Below, piece by piece: positions 52,501-61,489 of a DNA stretch of 64,000 nucleotides; position 1 is the stretch's first letter, and the number at the start of each line of letters is the position of its first letter. Below the pieces are notes generated by a model. It worked only from the letters and a program-made list of their open reading frames with translations. It had not been told where the DNA came from and did no database searches. The position numbers were made by a program, and so were the translations under genes. The DNA comes from an uncultured Prevotella sp. (GTDB lineage Bacteria > Bacteroidota > Bacteroidia > Bacteroidales > Bacteroidaceae), in NCBI GenBank assembly GCA_900540375.1, contig UQFS01000004.1, positions 1 through 64,000 of the forward strand. The letters are read 5' to 3'.

Positions 52501-52633
52501 TATTATCTGACGAATGTTTGACTAACTAATAACAAGCAATTTTACTAATATATAACGACTTTCCTACAACTGCGTAACAATAGCAATGATCCATTATTAT
52601 TTATTCATTATACACTATACATTATTCTCTCCC

Positions 52634-52947
52634 TGTTGATAACCCTGTTGATAACTGTGGAAAAACGCTGGTACAACTCTATGCTTATCCACACGCCCTT
52701 GCTGAAATGCCGCGGACTGAGGATTTCCACAGTCTTTTGCAAGCAATGAAACAAAGTTTTCCACGCTTTTGCACCGAAAAAAGATATAAACTTATTACCT
52801 TTGCACAGTAGTTGATAATTGTGGATAAGTAGACAATGAGCTGATAAACAAAGAGTAGATATTCAACCCCGGTGTAGATCTCTCTGTATCCCGTGTTGAT
52901 ATCCTTATCTCCAAATTTTTCCCTCTTGTCATATCAACTTTTCCACA
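52634..52947. other. oriC: DnaA-box cluster, candidate replication origin
   Basis: Boxes matching TTATCCACA or near variants: TGTTGATAA at 52634 and 52646, TGTGGAAAA at 52656, a perfect TTATCCACA at 52685, ATTTCCACA at 52723, a perfect TGTGGATAA at 52820 and TTTTCCACA at 52939, with weaker ones between. They fall in both orientations in a 660-bp gene-free gap between rnc and nadA, with AT-rich DNA to the left (52525-52620, including ACTAATATATAACGAC) and the palindrome at 52439. This is the normal make-up of oriC. dnaA is not adjacent, which is common in Bacteroidetes. A DnaA-titrating site is the alternative. Confidence 0.6.
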
Positions 52948-53040
52948 TTACATCATCATACTATTATTTCTTTTTTAAAGAAGGAAGACTAATAGAATAA
53001 TAATGAATGGTGGATAACACCGAAAACTGAACGCATACTC

Positions 53041-54039
53041 ATGGAAACGATCAAAGAGGAATGGAAGGAAAAGGGATATGTCGATGAGCCGGTACCCAAG
53101 AAACTGGACTTGAAGAAGGCCATCAGACAACTGTGCAAGGAGAAAGACGCGATCATCCTGGCCCACTACTATACGGTGGGCGACATTCAGGACATCGCTG
53201 ACTTTGTCGGTGACTCGCTGGCGTTGGCACGTAAGGCTGCCGACACCGATGCGAAGATGATGGTGATGTGTGGCGTGCACTTCATGGCTGAGACGTGCAA
53301 GCTGCTCTCGCCCGACAAGACGGTGCTGTGTCCCGACCTCACCGCGGGCTGCTCTCTGGCTGACAGCTGTGACGCTGCTGACCTGAAGAAATACAAGGAG
53401 GAGTATCCGGGCTATCAGGTGGTGAGCTATGTCAACACCACGGCGGCTGTCAAGGCGCTCACGGATTGCGTGGTCACCTCAGGCAATGCCGAGAAGGTGA
53501 TGGCGAGCTTCCCCAAGGATGCGAAGATCATCTTTGGACCGGACTATAACCTGGGCAACTATATCAACAGCGTCACGGGGCGCCACATGCTCCTGTGGAA
53601 TGGTGGTTGCCATGTCCATGAGAAGTTCTCCGTCGACGGCATTGTGAAGCTCAAGCAAGAGCATCCTCATGCGGTGGTGATGGCGCATTTGGAGTGCAAG
53701 GCTCCTGTGCTGGCGATTGCTGACGTGAAGGGTTCCACTGCCACGATGCTGAAATACGCCCAGACGCATCCCGAGGTAAAGGAGTTCATCGTGGCCACAG
53801 AGGCCGGTATCTTGCATGAGATGCAGCGTACGTGTCCCGATCAGACTTTCATCCCCGTACCGCCGGAGGTCAGTGAGGGTGGCGTCGGCTGTTCATGCAA
53901 CGAGTGCGAGTACATGAAGAAAAACACGCTGGCCAAGATCTACAACGCTCTGAAGTTTGGCTGGCCCTGCGTAGAGATTGACCCGGCGATTGCCTGTGAG
54001 GCCGTGAAGCCCATCCAGCGCATGCTCTCGCTGTCGTAA
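53041..54039 (+). CDS. nadA: Quinolinate synthase A
   Basis: 332 aa. IILAHYYTVGDIQDIADFVG, CGVHFMAETCKLLSPDKTVL, VTSGNAEKV, LWNGGCHVHEKF and EGGVGCSCNECEYMKKNTL supply the conserved substrate residues and the cysteines for the 4Fe-4S cluster. It condenses iminoaspartate with dihydroxyacetone phosphate in NAD synthesis. No nadB or nadC gene is adjacent here. Confidence 0.96.
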   Translation: METIKEEWKEKGYVDEPVPKKLDLKKAIRQLCKEKDAIILAHYYTVGDIQDIADFVGDSLALARKAADTDAKMMVMCGVHFMAETCKLLSPDKTVLCPDLTAGCSLADSCDAADLKKYKEEYPGYQVVSYVNTTAAVKALTDCVVTSGNAEKVMASFPKDAKIIFGPDYNLGNYINSVTGRHMLLWNGGCHVHEKFSVDGIVKLKQEHPHAVVMAHLECKAPVLAIADVKGSTATMLKYAQTHPEVKEFIVATEAGILHEMQRTCPDQTFIPVPPEVSEGGVGCSCNECEYMKKNTLAKIYNALKFGWPCVEIDPAIACEAVKPIQRMLSLS

Positions 54040-54045
54040 ACATAC

Positions 54046-54083
54046 AAAGCCCGCCACAGCATATTAGGCTTGCGACGGGCTTT
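54046..54083 (+). terminator. Terminator of nadA
   Basis: AAAGCCCG pairs with CGGGCTTT around a 22-base loop that can pair further (CCACAGC / TTGCG partly); GGTTTTTG follows. Confidence 0.65.
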
Positions 54084-54132
54084 GATGGTTTTTGCTTCTT
54101 TCTACGGGGAGGCTGAAAGCAATGTTCCGCTT

Positions 54133-54345
54133 TTACTCTTCATCATCCCATTGATCGCCAGGGAAAGAGCCTTGCTTGGAGAGTGCACTGGTACTCTCTA
54201 CTTCTGTGGTAGTGGTTGCAGAAGTCCCTACAGTTCCTTGGTATCCTGTGAGCGTCTTTTTGAAATTTCTGCTATCAGTCAGCATACTTTCTTCAACATC
54301 TATTTCCTTGAACTTCAAGGATGGCTTGACATAAATTGCTTTCAT
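54133..54345 (-). CDS. Small hypothetical protein of a Bacteroidales type
   Basis: 70 aa, no signal peptide. It begins MKAIYVKPSLKFKEIDVEES and ends with a low-complexity, threonine/serine-rich and acidic tail (GDQWDDEE). Short proteins with this YxxPxxxxxxI/V-E start are common and uncharacterised in Prevotella and Bacteroides. It begins 20 bases after the stop of the secreted protein at 54366, so they are probably co-transcribed. The function is unknown. Confidence 0.6.
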   Translation of the reverse strand: MKAIYVKPSLKFKEIDVEESMLTDSRNFKKTLTGYQGTVGTSATTTTEVESTSALSKQGSFPGDQWDDEE

Positions 54346-54365
54346 TGTATGATATTTTAAGGGTT

Positions 54366-55703
54366 TTACTTGATGATGACTTTGTGGCCATTGACGATGA
54401 CCAGGCCTTTATAGCTGTTGTTGACGCGCTGTCCGGCGAAGTTATAGCGCACGCCTTCCATGTTCTTAGCCTTTTCCACGGTGTTGATGCCGGTTGTGGT
54501 GTTGTCACCGATAGCATAGAAAGGTTTGGCGGCAGCGGTTGAGGCAGTCTTGATGCAGAGGTAGCCTTTGAAAGGAGCTAAGGTCTCACCGGCCTTCACG
54601 GGATAGAAACCGCAGCCGTCGCCCTGCTGAGCCAGCACATAGATGTTGAAGGGCGATGTCACCTTCGTGTCTGTGTCACTGAACTTCAAGTCGTTGTTAG
54701 CTACTGCTGTACTCTCTTTGCTACGTTGCAAGTTATAAGTTCCCTCCTTACCTTTGACGACTACAGCCGTGTTGCCGGGTATAGCTCTGACGGGCGTAAG
54801 CGTCACTTTGTTGACTGTAGCATCGTACTTCACAGTGTAAGCGCTTATGTTGCTGGTATTAGAGAAATCCACGGCACGGCGGCTGACAAAGGTAGCCCAT
54901 CCGGCTGAGCTTACCTTAGCTTGGTCTTGGTACTCCTTAATACTTATCAGATGTACGTCTTTCAGAACTTTAGCACTTTTATTAGTGGTTTCTACTGTCG
55001 CTTTAACAATGACTTCGTCACCACGTACAATTTGGTTGGCATTGGTGATATCAGCATCTTGTAGATACCGCCCATTTAATACTTCAAGACTATTGGCTGC
55101 GTTTTCGCTGTCAGCGATGTAGTAGTTGAGAGTGGGACTGCTGCTGTCGAATTGGTCAGTCTTGACTACGTTGCCCTTGATATATACCTCAGTAGTTGGT
55201 AGGCTTCCTGCTTGATTAAGTGTGAAAACGTCAGTGACGGTATAGGGCTTGTCCGCCGTGCCATCGCTTGTGATGTAAGTGATAGTAACAGATGAAAAGT
55301 CTATGTTGCCGTAGAGACCATCGACTAATAATACAATAGGTTTTGTCGTAATACCTGACCATGTGCCGCCTGTGGCAGTAGATTTAAAGGTGCCAGCTGT
55401 AGAAGTCAGTTTAGGAGTGGGCTTATAACCTTTACTAGAATTTATGGTAAATTCATAGTCAATTTTGGTGAGCACGTAACCTAATTTAGGAGTAATGGTC
55501 ATATCGCCTTTAGCATAGAGTCTCACATACTTTTTAGAAGATTCATCTGGAATATGCCCTTTATTCCTTTCTAACAAAATGTTAGTCGACTTTGATTCAG
55601 ATCTCGCCCAAACGATCTTAAAGGTTTCTTCCTCTGCCCAAGCTCCTCCAACAGACAACCATGCAAGGAATAAGGCAAATAGTACATTTATTCTTTTCAT
55701 CAT
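54366..55703 (-). CDS. Secreted multidomain protein with OB-fold-like domain and Prevotella C-terminal motif
   Basis: 445 aa. Signal peptide (INVLFALFLAWLSVGGAWA). Residues about 40-150 are a beta-rich domain. Residues about 155-245 (DGTADKPYTVTDVFTLNQ, EVYIKGNVVKTDQF, RGDEVIVKATVE) match the OB-fold-like DUF6359-type domain of Bacteroidetes surface proteins. The C-terminus (MEGVRYNFAGQRVNNSYKGL then VIVNGHKVIIK) is the common Prevotella terminal motif of secreted proteins. No catalytic motif is seen; a surface or binding role is likely. The small gene at 54133 is its downstream partner. Confidence 0.7.
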   Translation of the reverse strand: MMKRINVLFALFLAWLSVGGAWAEEETFKIVWARSESKSTNILLERNKGHIPDESSKKYVRLYAKGDMTITPKLGYVLTKIDYEFTINSSKGYKPTPKLTSTAGTFKSTATGGTWSGITTKPIVLLVDGLYGNIDFSSVTITYITSDGTADKPYTVTDVFTLNQAGSLPTTEVYIKGNVVKTDQFDSSSPTLNYYIADSENAANSLEVLNGRYLQDADITNANQIVRGDEVIVKATVETTNKSAKVLKDVHLISIKEYQDQAKVSSAGWATFVSRRAVDFSNTSNISAYTVKYDATVNKVTLTPVRAIPGNTAVVVKGKEGTYNLQRSKESTAVANNDLKFSDTDTKVTSPFNIYVLAQQGDGCGFYPVKAGETLAPFKGYLCIKTASTAAAKPFYAIGDNTTTGINTVEKAKNMEGVRYNFAGQRVNNSYKGLVIVNGHKVIIK

Positions 55704-55840
55704 AATATTTTGTTAGTTTATTATTGCTGTATAATTAGATAACGCATTAAATACATATTGTAGTTTTTATGATTAAAGTATCTGCAAAATTAAGTATAAT
55801 AATTTAAAAAAGCAAGAAGTTAGCTGTGAAAAGTCATGTA

Positions 55841-56869
55841 TTATTTCCCCACAGCATCGCAGCTGATGTACACGGCTATGGTCTTGAGCTTCACGTACTG
55901 ATAGCTGAGATACATGAACCCGCCGAAGGGATTGCCGTTGCCCCAGGAATTCTTGGCAATGAAGAAGCGACGGCCTTGCCGGTCATGGGCCAATCCACAG
56001 AGCTCCATGCAATGATCGTCAGTGGTGCGGAACGTCTCAAAGGTACGCTGCCGGTCGAGCTGGTCATAGTCCGCCTTGTCGTTTTGCAGTACGGCGACAC
56101 CACGCTGAAAGTCAAAACCGGGCTCGCTGATGTCGCCCTCCCAACAGACAGGATGGCCATGCTTGAGCGCATGGACGACGGTATGCATGAGCGTGTCGAT
56201 AGGCACGTTGAGGAAATGGTCACGCATCTGATTGTCAGGGACCTCCAAGATAAACGGCTTGCCAAAAGGATGATGGGAGAAGCTCGTCAGCGAGAGATAT
56301 TCCTCGGGACGGCACACGCTATGGGCAAACTCCAGAGGCGTGTAGCGGGCTCCCAACATCATGATAGTACCGGGCAGATAACCGATCTGCTCGTCAAGTG
56401 CTTTGTCCACGCGCCTGTCCATCTGCCTGAGCGAAGTGCTTGCCCGTGCAATCTGCTGTATCGTGCGGGCCACGACAGGATAGTCGACGGGCTCCTGATT
56501 GTAATAGCTGTCGTAGGACAACATGCCATACATCGCCATGAGATCAAAGACCATCGACGCCATGCCACGCATCGACACCTGACTGTTGTCGCGGTTGAAA
56601 TAGAAATGCGTCGCCTCGTCTTTCAGCATCATCCTGGCCAGATAGTCAACAGACAAGTGCACCGAGTCGCCCTGCATGAGATGCTCCGACTCGATGGTAG
56701 CCAACATGGCATAGACCCAGCACAGCGGGCTGTGGCCCTGGTCGAGAACGGGTGTGGTCTTGATGACCACGTCATTACAGAACTCACTCCTCACCGGCTT
56801 GCGAGTCAGAGGGCGCCCGCAGCTGATGATCATCACAAGACCCAAGAGGCCAAAAAGTATTTTCTTCAT
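55841..56869 (-). CDS. Papain-like (C1 family) cysteine peptidase, lipoprotein
   Basis: 342 aa from the ATG at 56869, which gives a lipoprotein signal (GLLGLVMIISCGRP). The catalytic set of a bleomycin-hydrolase/papain-like fold is visible: Q and C in DQGHSPLCWVYAML, histidine in TDDHCMELCGLAHD, and asparagine in FIAKNSWGNGNPFGG. It should act as a peptidase or amidase in the periplasm or at the cell surface. It is transcribed divergently from the U32 gene at 56912 with only 42 bases between starts. Confidence 0.85.
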   Translation of the reverse strand: MKKILFGLLGLVMIISCGRPLTRKPVRSEFCNDVVIKTTPVLDQGHSPLCWVYAMLATIESEHLMQGDSVHLSVDYLARMMLKDEATHFYFNRDNSQVSMRGMASMVFDLMAMYGMLSYDSYYNQEPVDYPVVARTIQQIARASTSLRQMDRRVDKALDEQIGYLPGTIMMLGARYTPLEFAHSVCRPEEYLSLTSFSHHPFGKPFILEVPDNQMRDHFLNVPIDTLMHTVVHALKHGHPVCWEGDISEPGFDFQRGVAVLQNDKADYDQLDRQRTFETFRTTDDHCMELCGLAHDRQGRRFFIAKNSWGNGNPFGGFMYLSYQYVKLKTIAVYISCDAVGK

Positions 56870-56911
56870 TGCAAGTGCAAAGATAAGCAATTATTTGATT
56901 ACCTTTGCACT

Positions 56912-58171
56912 ATGAATGCTAAAATAGAGGATTTTGAGATCATGGCCCCCGTGGGCTCACGCGAGTCACTCGCCGCCGCCCTGCAGGCAGGCGCCGACTC
57001 GGTGTACTTTGGTATCGGGCAACTGAACATGCGGTCGCACAGTGCCAACCATTTCGACATCAGCGACCTGCACGACATCGCACGCATCTGCAACGAGCAT
57101 GGCGTGAAGACCTATCTCACCGTCAACACCATCATCTATGACGAAGATATGGACACGATGCACACCATCATCGATGCAGCCCATGAAGCCGGCATCTCGG
57201 CCGTCATCGCCTCCGATGTCGCCGTGATGGTCTACTGTTGCCAGGTAGGCATGGAAGTGCACCTGTCCACACAGCTCAACATCAGCAATGTGGAAGCACT
57301 GAAGTTCTACGCCCAGTTTGCCGACGTCAGCGTGCTCGCCCGTGAGCTGAATATGAAGCAGGTCAGCCATATCCACGATGAGATCGAACGGCAACAGATC
57401 TGCGGACCAACCGGAAAGCCCGTGCGCATAGAGATGTTCTGTCATGGTGCCCTGTGCATGGCCGTCTCGGGCAAGTGCTACATGAGTTTAGCTGCTGCCG
57501 ACCGCTCAGCCAACCGCGGACAGTGCGTGCAGATCTGCCGCCGCTCCTATATCGTCACCGATGCCGAGACAGGCAATCAGCTTGAGATAGACAATAAATA
57601 TGTAATGAGTCCAAAGGACCTGAAGACCATCCGCTTCCTCGACAAGATGATGAAGGCCGGCGTCCGTGTCTTCAAAATCGAAGGCCGAGCGCGTGGACCC
57701 GAATATGTCTATACCGTGGTCACCTGCTATAAAGATGCACTGAAGGCTGTCCTTGACGGTACATTCACTGAAGAGAAGAAAGACGCATGGGACCAGCGGC
57801 TCACCACCGTCTTCAACCGCGGCTTTTGGGACGGCTATTATCAGGGACAGACCATGGGCGAGTGGAACAAGCACTACGGCTCGCTGGCCACAGAGCGCAA
57901 GCGCCTCGTGGGTAAGGTGACAAAGTATTTCTCGAAGCTCAACGTGGCAGAGATCGCCGTCGAGGCCGCTCCCTTTGAGGTAGGCGACAAGCTGCTCATC
58001 ACCGGCAATGCCACCGGAGCGATGTATCTCGACTGTACCGAGATCCGCTACGACCTCAAGTCCGTGGAGCGTGCCGAGCAGGGATGGCTGGTCTCCATCC
58101 CCGTGAAGGGTAAGGTAAGACCAAACGATAAATTCTTTAAGTTGGAGAAAGTAGAATATGAAGACGATTAA
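56912..58171 (+). CDS. trhP: U32-family tRNA hydroxylation protein (TrhP/YegQ-like)
   Basis: 419 aa. The ATG at 56912 begins MNAKIEDFEIMAPVGSRESL; a longer open frame upstream is antisense to the peptidase gene and is not coding. Family features: GADSVYFGIGQLNMRSHSAN, AVSGKCYMSLAAADRSANRG, CVQICRRSY and IEGRARGPEYVYTVV, with conserved cysteines that may bind a cluster. E. coli TrhP (YegQ) helps make 5-hydroxyuridine at tRNA position 34 using prephenate; annotation as a U32 peptidase is historical. The last 14 bases overlap sufE. Confidence 0.85.
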   Translation: MNAKIEDFEIMAPVGSRESLAAALQAGADSVYFGIGQLNMRSHSANHFDISDLHDIARICNEHGVKTYLTVNTIIYDEDMDTMHTIIDAAHEAGISAVIASDVAVMVYCCQVGMEVHLSTQLNISNVEALKFYAQFADVSVLARELNMKQVSHIHDEIERQQICGPTGKPVRIEMFCHGALCMAVSGKCYMSLAAADRSANRGQCVQICRRSYIVTDAETGNQLEIDNKYVMSPKDLKTIRFLDKMMKAGVRVFKIEGRARGPEYVYTVVTCYKDALKAVLDGTFTEEKKDAWDQRLTTVFNRGFWDGYYQGQTMGEWNKHYGSLATERKRLVGKVTKYFSKLNVAEIAVEAAPFEVGDKLLITGNATGAMYLDCTEIRYDLKSVERAEQGWLVSIPVKGKVRPNDKFFKLEKVEYEDD

Positions 58172-58586
58172 TGAATTGCAGGACGAGGTCGTGGAGGAGT
58201 TCAGCGACTTCGACGACTGGATGGATAAATATCAGATGCTCATCGACTTGGGCAATGATCTCAAGCCGCTCGACGAGAAATATAAGACTGAGCAAAACCT
58301 CATCGACGGCTGTCAGAGCCGTGTGTGGCTGCAATGTGACCTTGTTGACGGTAAGCTCGTGTTCACTGCAGACAGCGACGCACTCATCGTCAAGGGCATC
58401 ATCGCCCTGCTCATTCAGGTGCTCAGCGGTCACACGCCGAAGGAGATCCTCGATGCTGACCTTTACTTCATTGACAAGATAGGTTTGCGTGACCACCTGT
58501 CACCGACCCGCTCCAATGGTCTGTTGGCGATGGTGAAGCAGATCAAAGCGTATGCGGTGGCGTATAGTGTGAAAGAAAATGCATAA
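58158..58586 (+). CDS. sufE: SufE-family sulfur acceptor protein
   Basis: 142 aa. The active cysteine is in LIDGCQSRVWL (about C52), followed by DALIVKGIIALLIQVLSGHT and the C-terminal RSNGLLAMVKQIKAYA, all SufE signatures. It accepts persulfide sulfur from a cysteine desulfurase for iron-sulfur cluster assembly. It overlaps the gene before it by 14 bases and the one after it by 8, so the three are translationally linked. Confidence 0.93.
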   Translation: MKTINELQDEVVEEFSDFDDWMDKYQMLIDLGNDLKPLDEKYKTEQNLIDGCQSRVWLQCDLVDGKLVFTADSDALIVKGIIALLIQVLSGHTPKEILDADLYFIDKIGLRDHLSPTRSNGLLAMVKQIKAYAVAYSVKENA

Positions 58587-59142
58587 GCTCAGGACGATAG
58601 AGATGCACCGGCTCACAGTGGAAGAGTTTAAGGAAGCCAAGAAGCTGCCGCTAGTGGTGGTACTCGACAATGTGCGGTCGCTCTACAACGTCGGCTCGGT
58701 GTTTCGCTCTTGCGACGCGTTTCGTGTGGAAGCCGTCTATCTTTGCGGCATCACCGCCTGTCCGCCTAATGCCGAAATCCATAAGACGGCGCTCGGCGGT
58801 GAGGACAGTGTCGGTTGGAAATACTTCAAGAATACCGAGGATGCCGTGGCCGAACTCCAGCGTGAGGGCTATTTCGTCTATAGCATCGAGCAGGTGGAGG
58901 GCAGCACCAAACTGCAGCATCTCGACGAGTCGTTGGCCGCGTTGCGCGACAAGGGCGTGCCCCAGCGCTATGCCGTCGTCTTTGGCAACGAGGTCAAAGG
59001 CGTGTTGCAGCAGGTCGTGGACATGAGCGACGGCTGTCTCGAAATCCCGCAGTTCGGCACGAAGCACAGTCTGAACGTCAGCGTCACGGCCGGCATCGTC
59101 GTCTGGGAATTTGCCAAGCATCTTCTCTTGGAGCAGAAATGA
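58579..59142 (+). CDS. SpoU/TrmH-family RNA 2'-O-methyltransferase
   Basis: 187 aa. The three SPOUT motifs are present: LDNVRSLYNVGSVFRSCDAF (1), AVVFGNEVKGV (2) and EIPQFGTKHSLNVSVTAGIV (3), forming the trefoil knot that binds S-adenosylmethionine. It methylates a ribose in tRNA or rRNA; the target is not predictable. It starts 8 bases inside sufE. Confidence 0.9.
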   Translation: MHKLRTIEMHRLTVEEFKEAKKLPLVVVLDNVRSLYNVGSVFRSCDAFRVEAVYLCGITACPPNAEIHKTALGGEDSVGWKYFKNTEDAVAELQREGYFVYSIEQVEGSTKLQHLDESLAALRDKGVPQRYAVVFGNEVKGVLQQVVDMSDGCLEIPQFGTKHSLNVSVTAGIVVWEFAKHLLLEQK

Positions 59143-59295
59143 CGGGACGCTGTCCCCCCCTTCCAAATGAACAAACGATGGAGTGGGGGCTGCATCACGA
59201 CAGTCAGGATGATGAACAAACACTATTTGTTGCCATTTCGTGCAAGCTATCCGCAAGTTTTGAATTTAGTAGAATGTAACAAAAAAAATACATTC

Positions 59296-59742
59296 ATGAT
59301 GAGACTACATTCATTGATAACGCTTCTTGCTGCAGGTTTGCTTACGGCTTCCTGCGCTACCGGCAACCATGCTGTCAGCTTTTCCGAAGCCCGCAACTAT
59401 TTCTTTCGCAACGATGCCAGGCAACCCACTGATTTGCTGATCATCCGCAGCCAGGCAGAGCTGGAGCAATATTTTGGTGAGGCCGCCTTTATGGGAAAGG
59501 GCGGTGATCCGACAAAGATAGACTTCAGCAAGTGTTTTGTCGTAGCGAAAGTACTGCCCGTCACCAACCATTCTACCAATATCTCGCTTCGACGTATTGA
59601 GCGCATTGGTGACAAGCACTTTACTTTGGTTTGGCATATCGCTGTTAATCCCACTCCTCAATCCTATTCCATGCAGCCCATGAAGATGGTGGTGCTCGAC
59701 AAAAAATACGATGGATACCGGATCAGCGAGCAGGAAGAATAG
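59296..59742 (+). CDS. Lipoprotein with PrcB-like C-terminal domain
   Basis: 148 aa from tandem ATGs at 59296/59299 with a lipoprotein signal (LITLLAAGLLTASC). The domain after it (DLLIIRSQAELEQYFGEAAF, IDFSKCFVVAKVLPVTNHST, QPMKMVVLDKKY) resembles the PrcB C-terminal family of small exported proteins. The function is unknown. Earlier in-frame starts would place the signal inside the protein and are rejected. Confidence 0.7.
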   Translation: MMRLHSLITLLAAGLLTASCATGNHAVSFSEARNYFFRNDARQPTDLLIIRSQAELEQYFGEAAFMGKGGDPTKIDFSKCFVVAKVLPVTNHSTNISLRRIERIGDKHFTLVWHIAVNPTPQSYSMQPMKMVVLDKKYDGYRISEQEE

Positions 59743-59778
59743 AAAGATAAACTCACTTGACAGCAACACAAGCTAAGA

Positions 59779-59871
59779 ATGAAAGATGAGATACTCATAC
59801 ATCGCATCAAAGAAGTCACGGGTCATCACTATGACTCACCCAAGGACTTCGACAAACCTCATTGTTCCTGA
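59779..59871 (+). pseudogene. Truncated N-terminal gene fragment
   Basis: 30 codons: MKDEILIHRIKEVTGHHYDS then PKDFDKPHC and stop. The start resembles the N-terminus of a Bacteroidales family beginning with an IxxVTxRxxxTPKDF-type motif, but the rest is missing and the fragment runs into the 3' end of ahpF on the other strand. It is probably a remnant left by a deletion. Confidence 0.4.
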
Positions 59872-61412
59872 TAGAGGCTGTCCTCAAAGGCGGCGAGGGC
59901 TGCCTTGGCTCCTTCGCCCATGGCTATCATGATCTGCTTGAAGGGCACTGTCGACACGTCGCCTGCCGCATATACGCCTGCCGCAGAGGTACGGTTACGG
60001 TTGTCAATGATGATCTCACCGCACGGCGTGAGTTCCACATGATCCTTAAACATGTCGCTGTTAGGCTGTAAGCCTATCTGCACAAACACACCGTCGAGCG
60101 TGATGTGCCGCACCTCATCCTTGTCGAGGTCACGCACGTCAATTCCGTTGAGGCTTCCGTTCTGCTCCGAGAGACCGATAGTCTGGCTGTGGAAATGAAT
60201 GTCGACGTTGGGCAGTGCACGCAGCTTTTGCTGCAACACCTTGTCGGCCCGCATCTGATCACCAAACTCCAGTACCGTCATATGTTTGCAGATGCCTGCC
60301 AAGTCGATGGCTGCTTCCACACCACTGTTGCCGCCTCCGATGACAGCTACGTGCTTGCCTTTATAGAAAGGTCCGTCGCAGTGAGGGCAGAAGTGAATGC
60401 CGTGGCCGATGAGCTTGTCCTCGCCCGGCAGTCCCAAGCGACGCCATCCGGCACCCGTGGCAATGATCACACGCGGGGCGATGAATGATTCTCCTCCTCT
60501 CACCTCTACCCGTTTGTCCTTTTCTGAAAAGTCCACACGTGTGATCCTGCGGTTGGTGTATGTGTCAATGGGATAAGCCTCTAAGTGCTTGGAAAGGTCG
60601 GCGGCCAACTGCGTGCCGGTGGTCTTTGGCACAGAGATAATATTCTCGATGTCTGTCGTGTCGTTGACCTGTCCGCCAATGCGTTGGGCTACGACGGCGA
60701 CCTTCTGCCCTTTTCTTGCCGCGTAGATGGCTGCGGCTACTCCTGCGGGACCTCCTCCGAGCACGACCACATCGTAGTGACGCTCCACAGCCTCGTGTGC
60801 TGCGCTGCTGTCTGTACCGAGATGATCCTCCAGTTCGTCAAGCAGCGTGCCGAGCTCTCCGCGTCCCACATGCAGCAACTCACCATTGACATACACAGCG
60901 GGTACTGCCTGGATGTTGAGCACATCGACTTCATCCTGGCAGAGCGCACCGTCAACCATCTCGTGCGAGACGTGCGGATTGAGCAATGCTATGACGTTGA
61001 GTGCCTGCACCACGTCGGGACAGTTGGTACAAGTCAGTGAGACGTATGTCTTCAGACTGATGTCGCCTGTCAGAGCTTCAATGCGGTGGCGGAGCGTGTC
61101 GTCGGGCAGATTGCGTCCCTGACCATCGGCGTTGAGCAGAGCCAGCAACAGAGATGTGAACTCATGTCCGTTGGGGATGCCCCGGAACGCGATACCCGTG
61201 TCCTGACCGTCGCGAAGAATGGAGAAGCGAAATGCCTTGCCACTGCGGTACTCCACAGTGATATGGGAACTGCACGAAGCCACATCCTCTACAAATTGAC
61301 TGAAATGAGTGGCGTCGGCATCGCTGTCGTCCCGCTCTACGGCAAACGTGAAATGAGCACTGAGATGGGCCAGTACGCTTTTCACTTGAGTGATAACATT
61401 AAGATCGAGCAT
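59859..61412 (-). CDS. ahpF: Alkyl hydroperoxide reductase subunit F
   Basis: 517 aa. The N-terminal tandem thioredoxin-like domains carry a CTNC redox pair (SLTCTNCPDVVQ). The C-terminal reductase has the FAD motif VVLGGGPAGVAAAIYAARKG, the redox pair in HFCPHCDGPFYKG, the NAD(P)H motif AVIGGGNSGVEAAIDLAG and the closing FAD segment AAGVYAAGDVS. It passes electrons from NADH to AhpC. It lies 77 bases downstream of ahpC and is probably co-transcribed under oxidative-stress control. Confidence 0.96.
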   Translation of the reverse strand: MLDLNVITQVKSVLAHLSAHFTFAVERDDSDADATHFSQFVEDVASCSSHITVEYRSGKAFRFSILRDGQDTGIAFRGIPNGHEFTSLLLALLNADGQGRNLPDDTLRHRIEALTGDISLKTYVSLTCTNCPDVVQALNVIALLNPHVSHEMVDGALCQDEVDVLNIQAVPAVYVNGELLHVGRGELGTLLDELEDHLGTDSSAAHEAVERHYDVVVLGGGPAGVAAAIYAARKGQKVAVVAQRIGGQVNDTTDIENIISVPKTTGTQLAADLSKHLEAYPIDTYTNRRITRVDFSEKDKRVEVRGGESFIAPRVIIATGAGWRRLGLPGEDKLIGHGIHFCPHCDGPFYKGKHVAVIGGGNSGVEAAIDLAGICKHMTVLEFGDQMRADKVLQQKLRALPNVDIHFHSQTIGLSEQNGSLNGIDVRDLDKDEVRHITLDGVFVQIGLQPNSDMFKDHVELTPCGEIIIDNRNRTSAAGVYAAGDVSTVPFKQIMIAMGEGAKAALAAFEDSLYQEQ

Positions 61413-61489
61413 AAGTTGAATTTGTAGAATTTAGAGAATTGTGCACTTCGTGCAGCCGTAATGTAATCCTAAAAAGGCAGTCGAATTCT

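Noticed and set aside
55826..56911. Open plus-strand frame joining onto the U32 gene
   Set aside because: It is antisense to the papain-like lipoprotein gene, whose catalytic motifs and signal peptide are clear; the U32 family starts at 56912.
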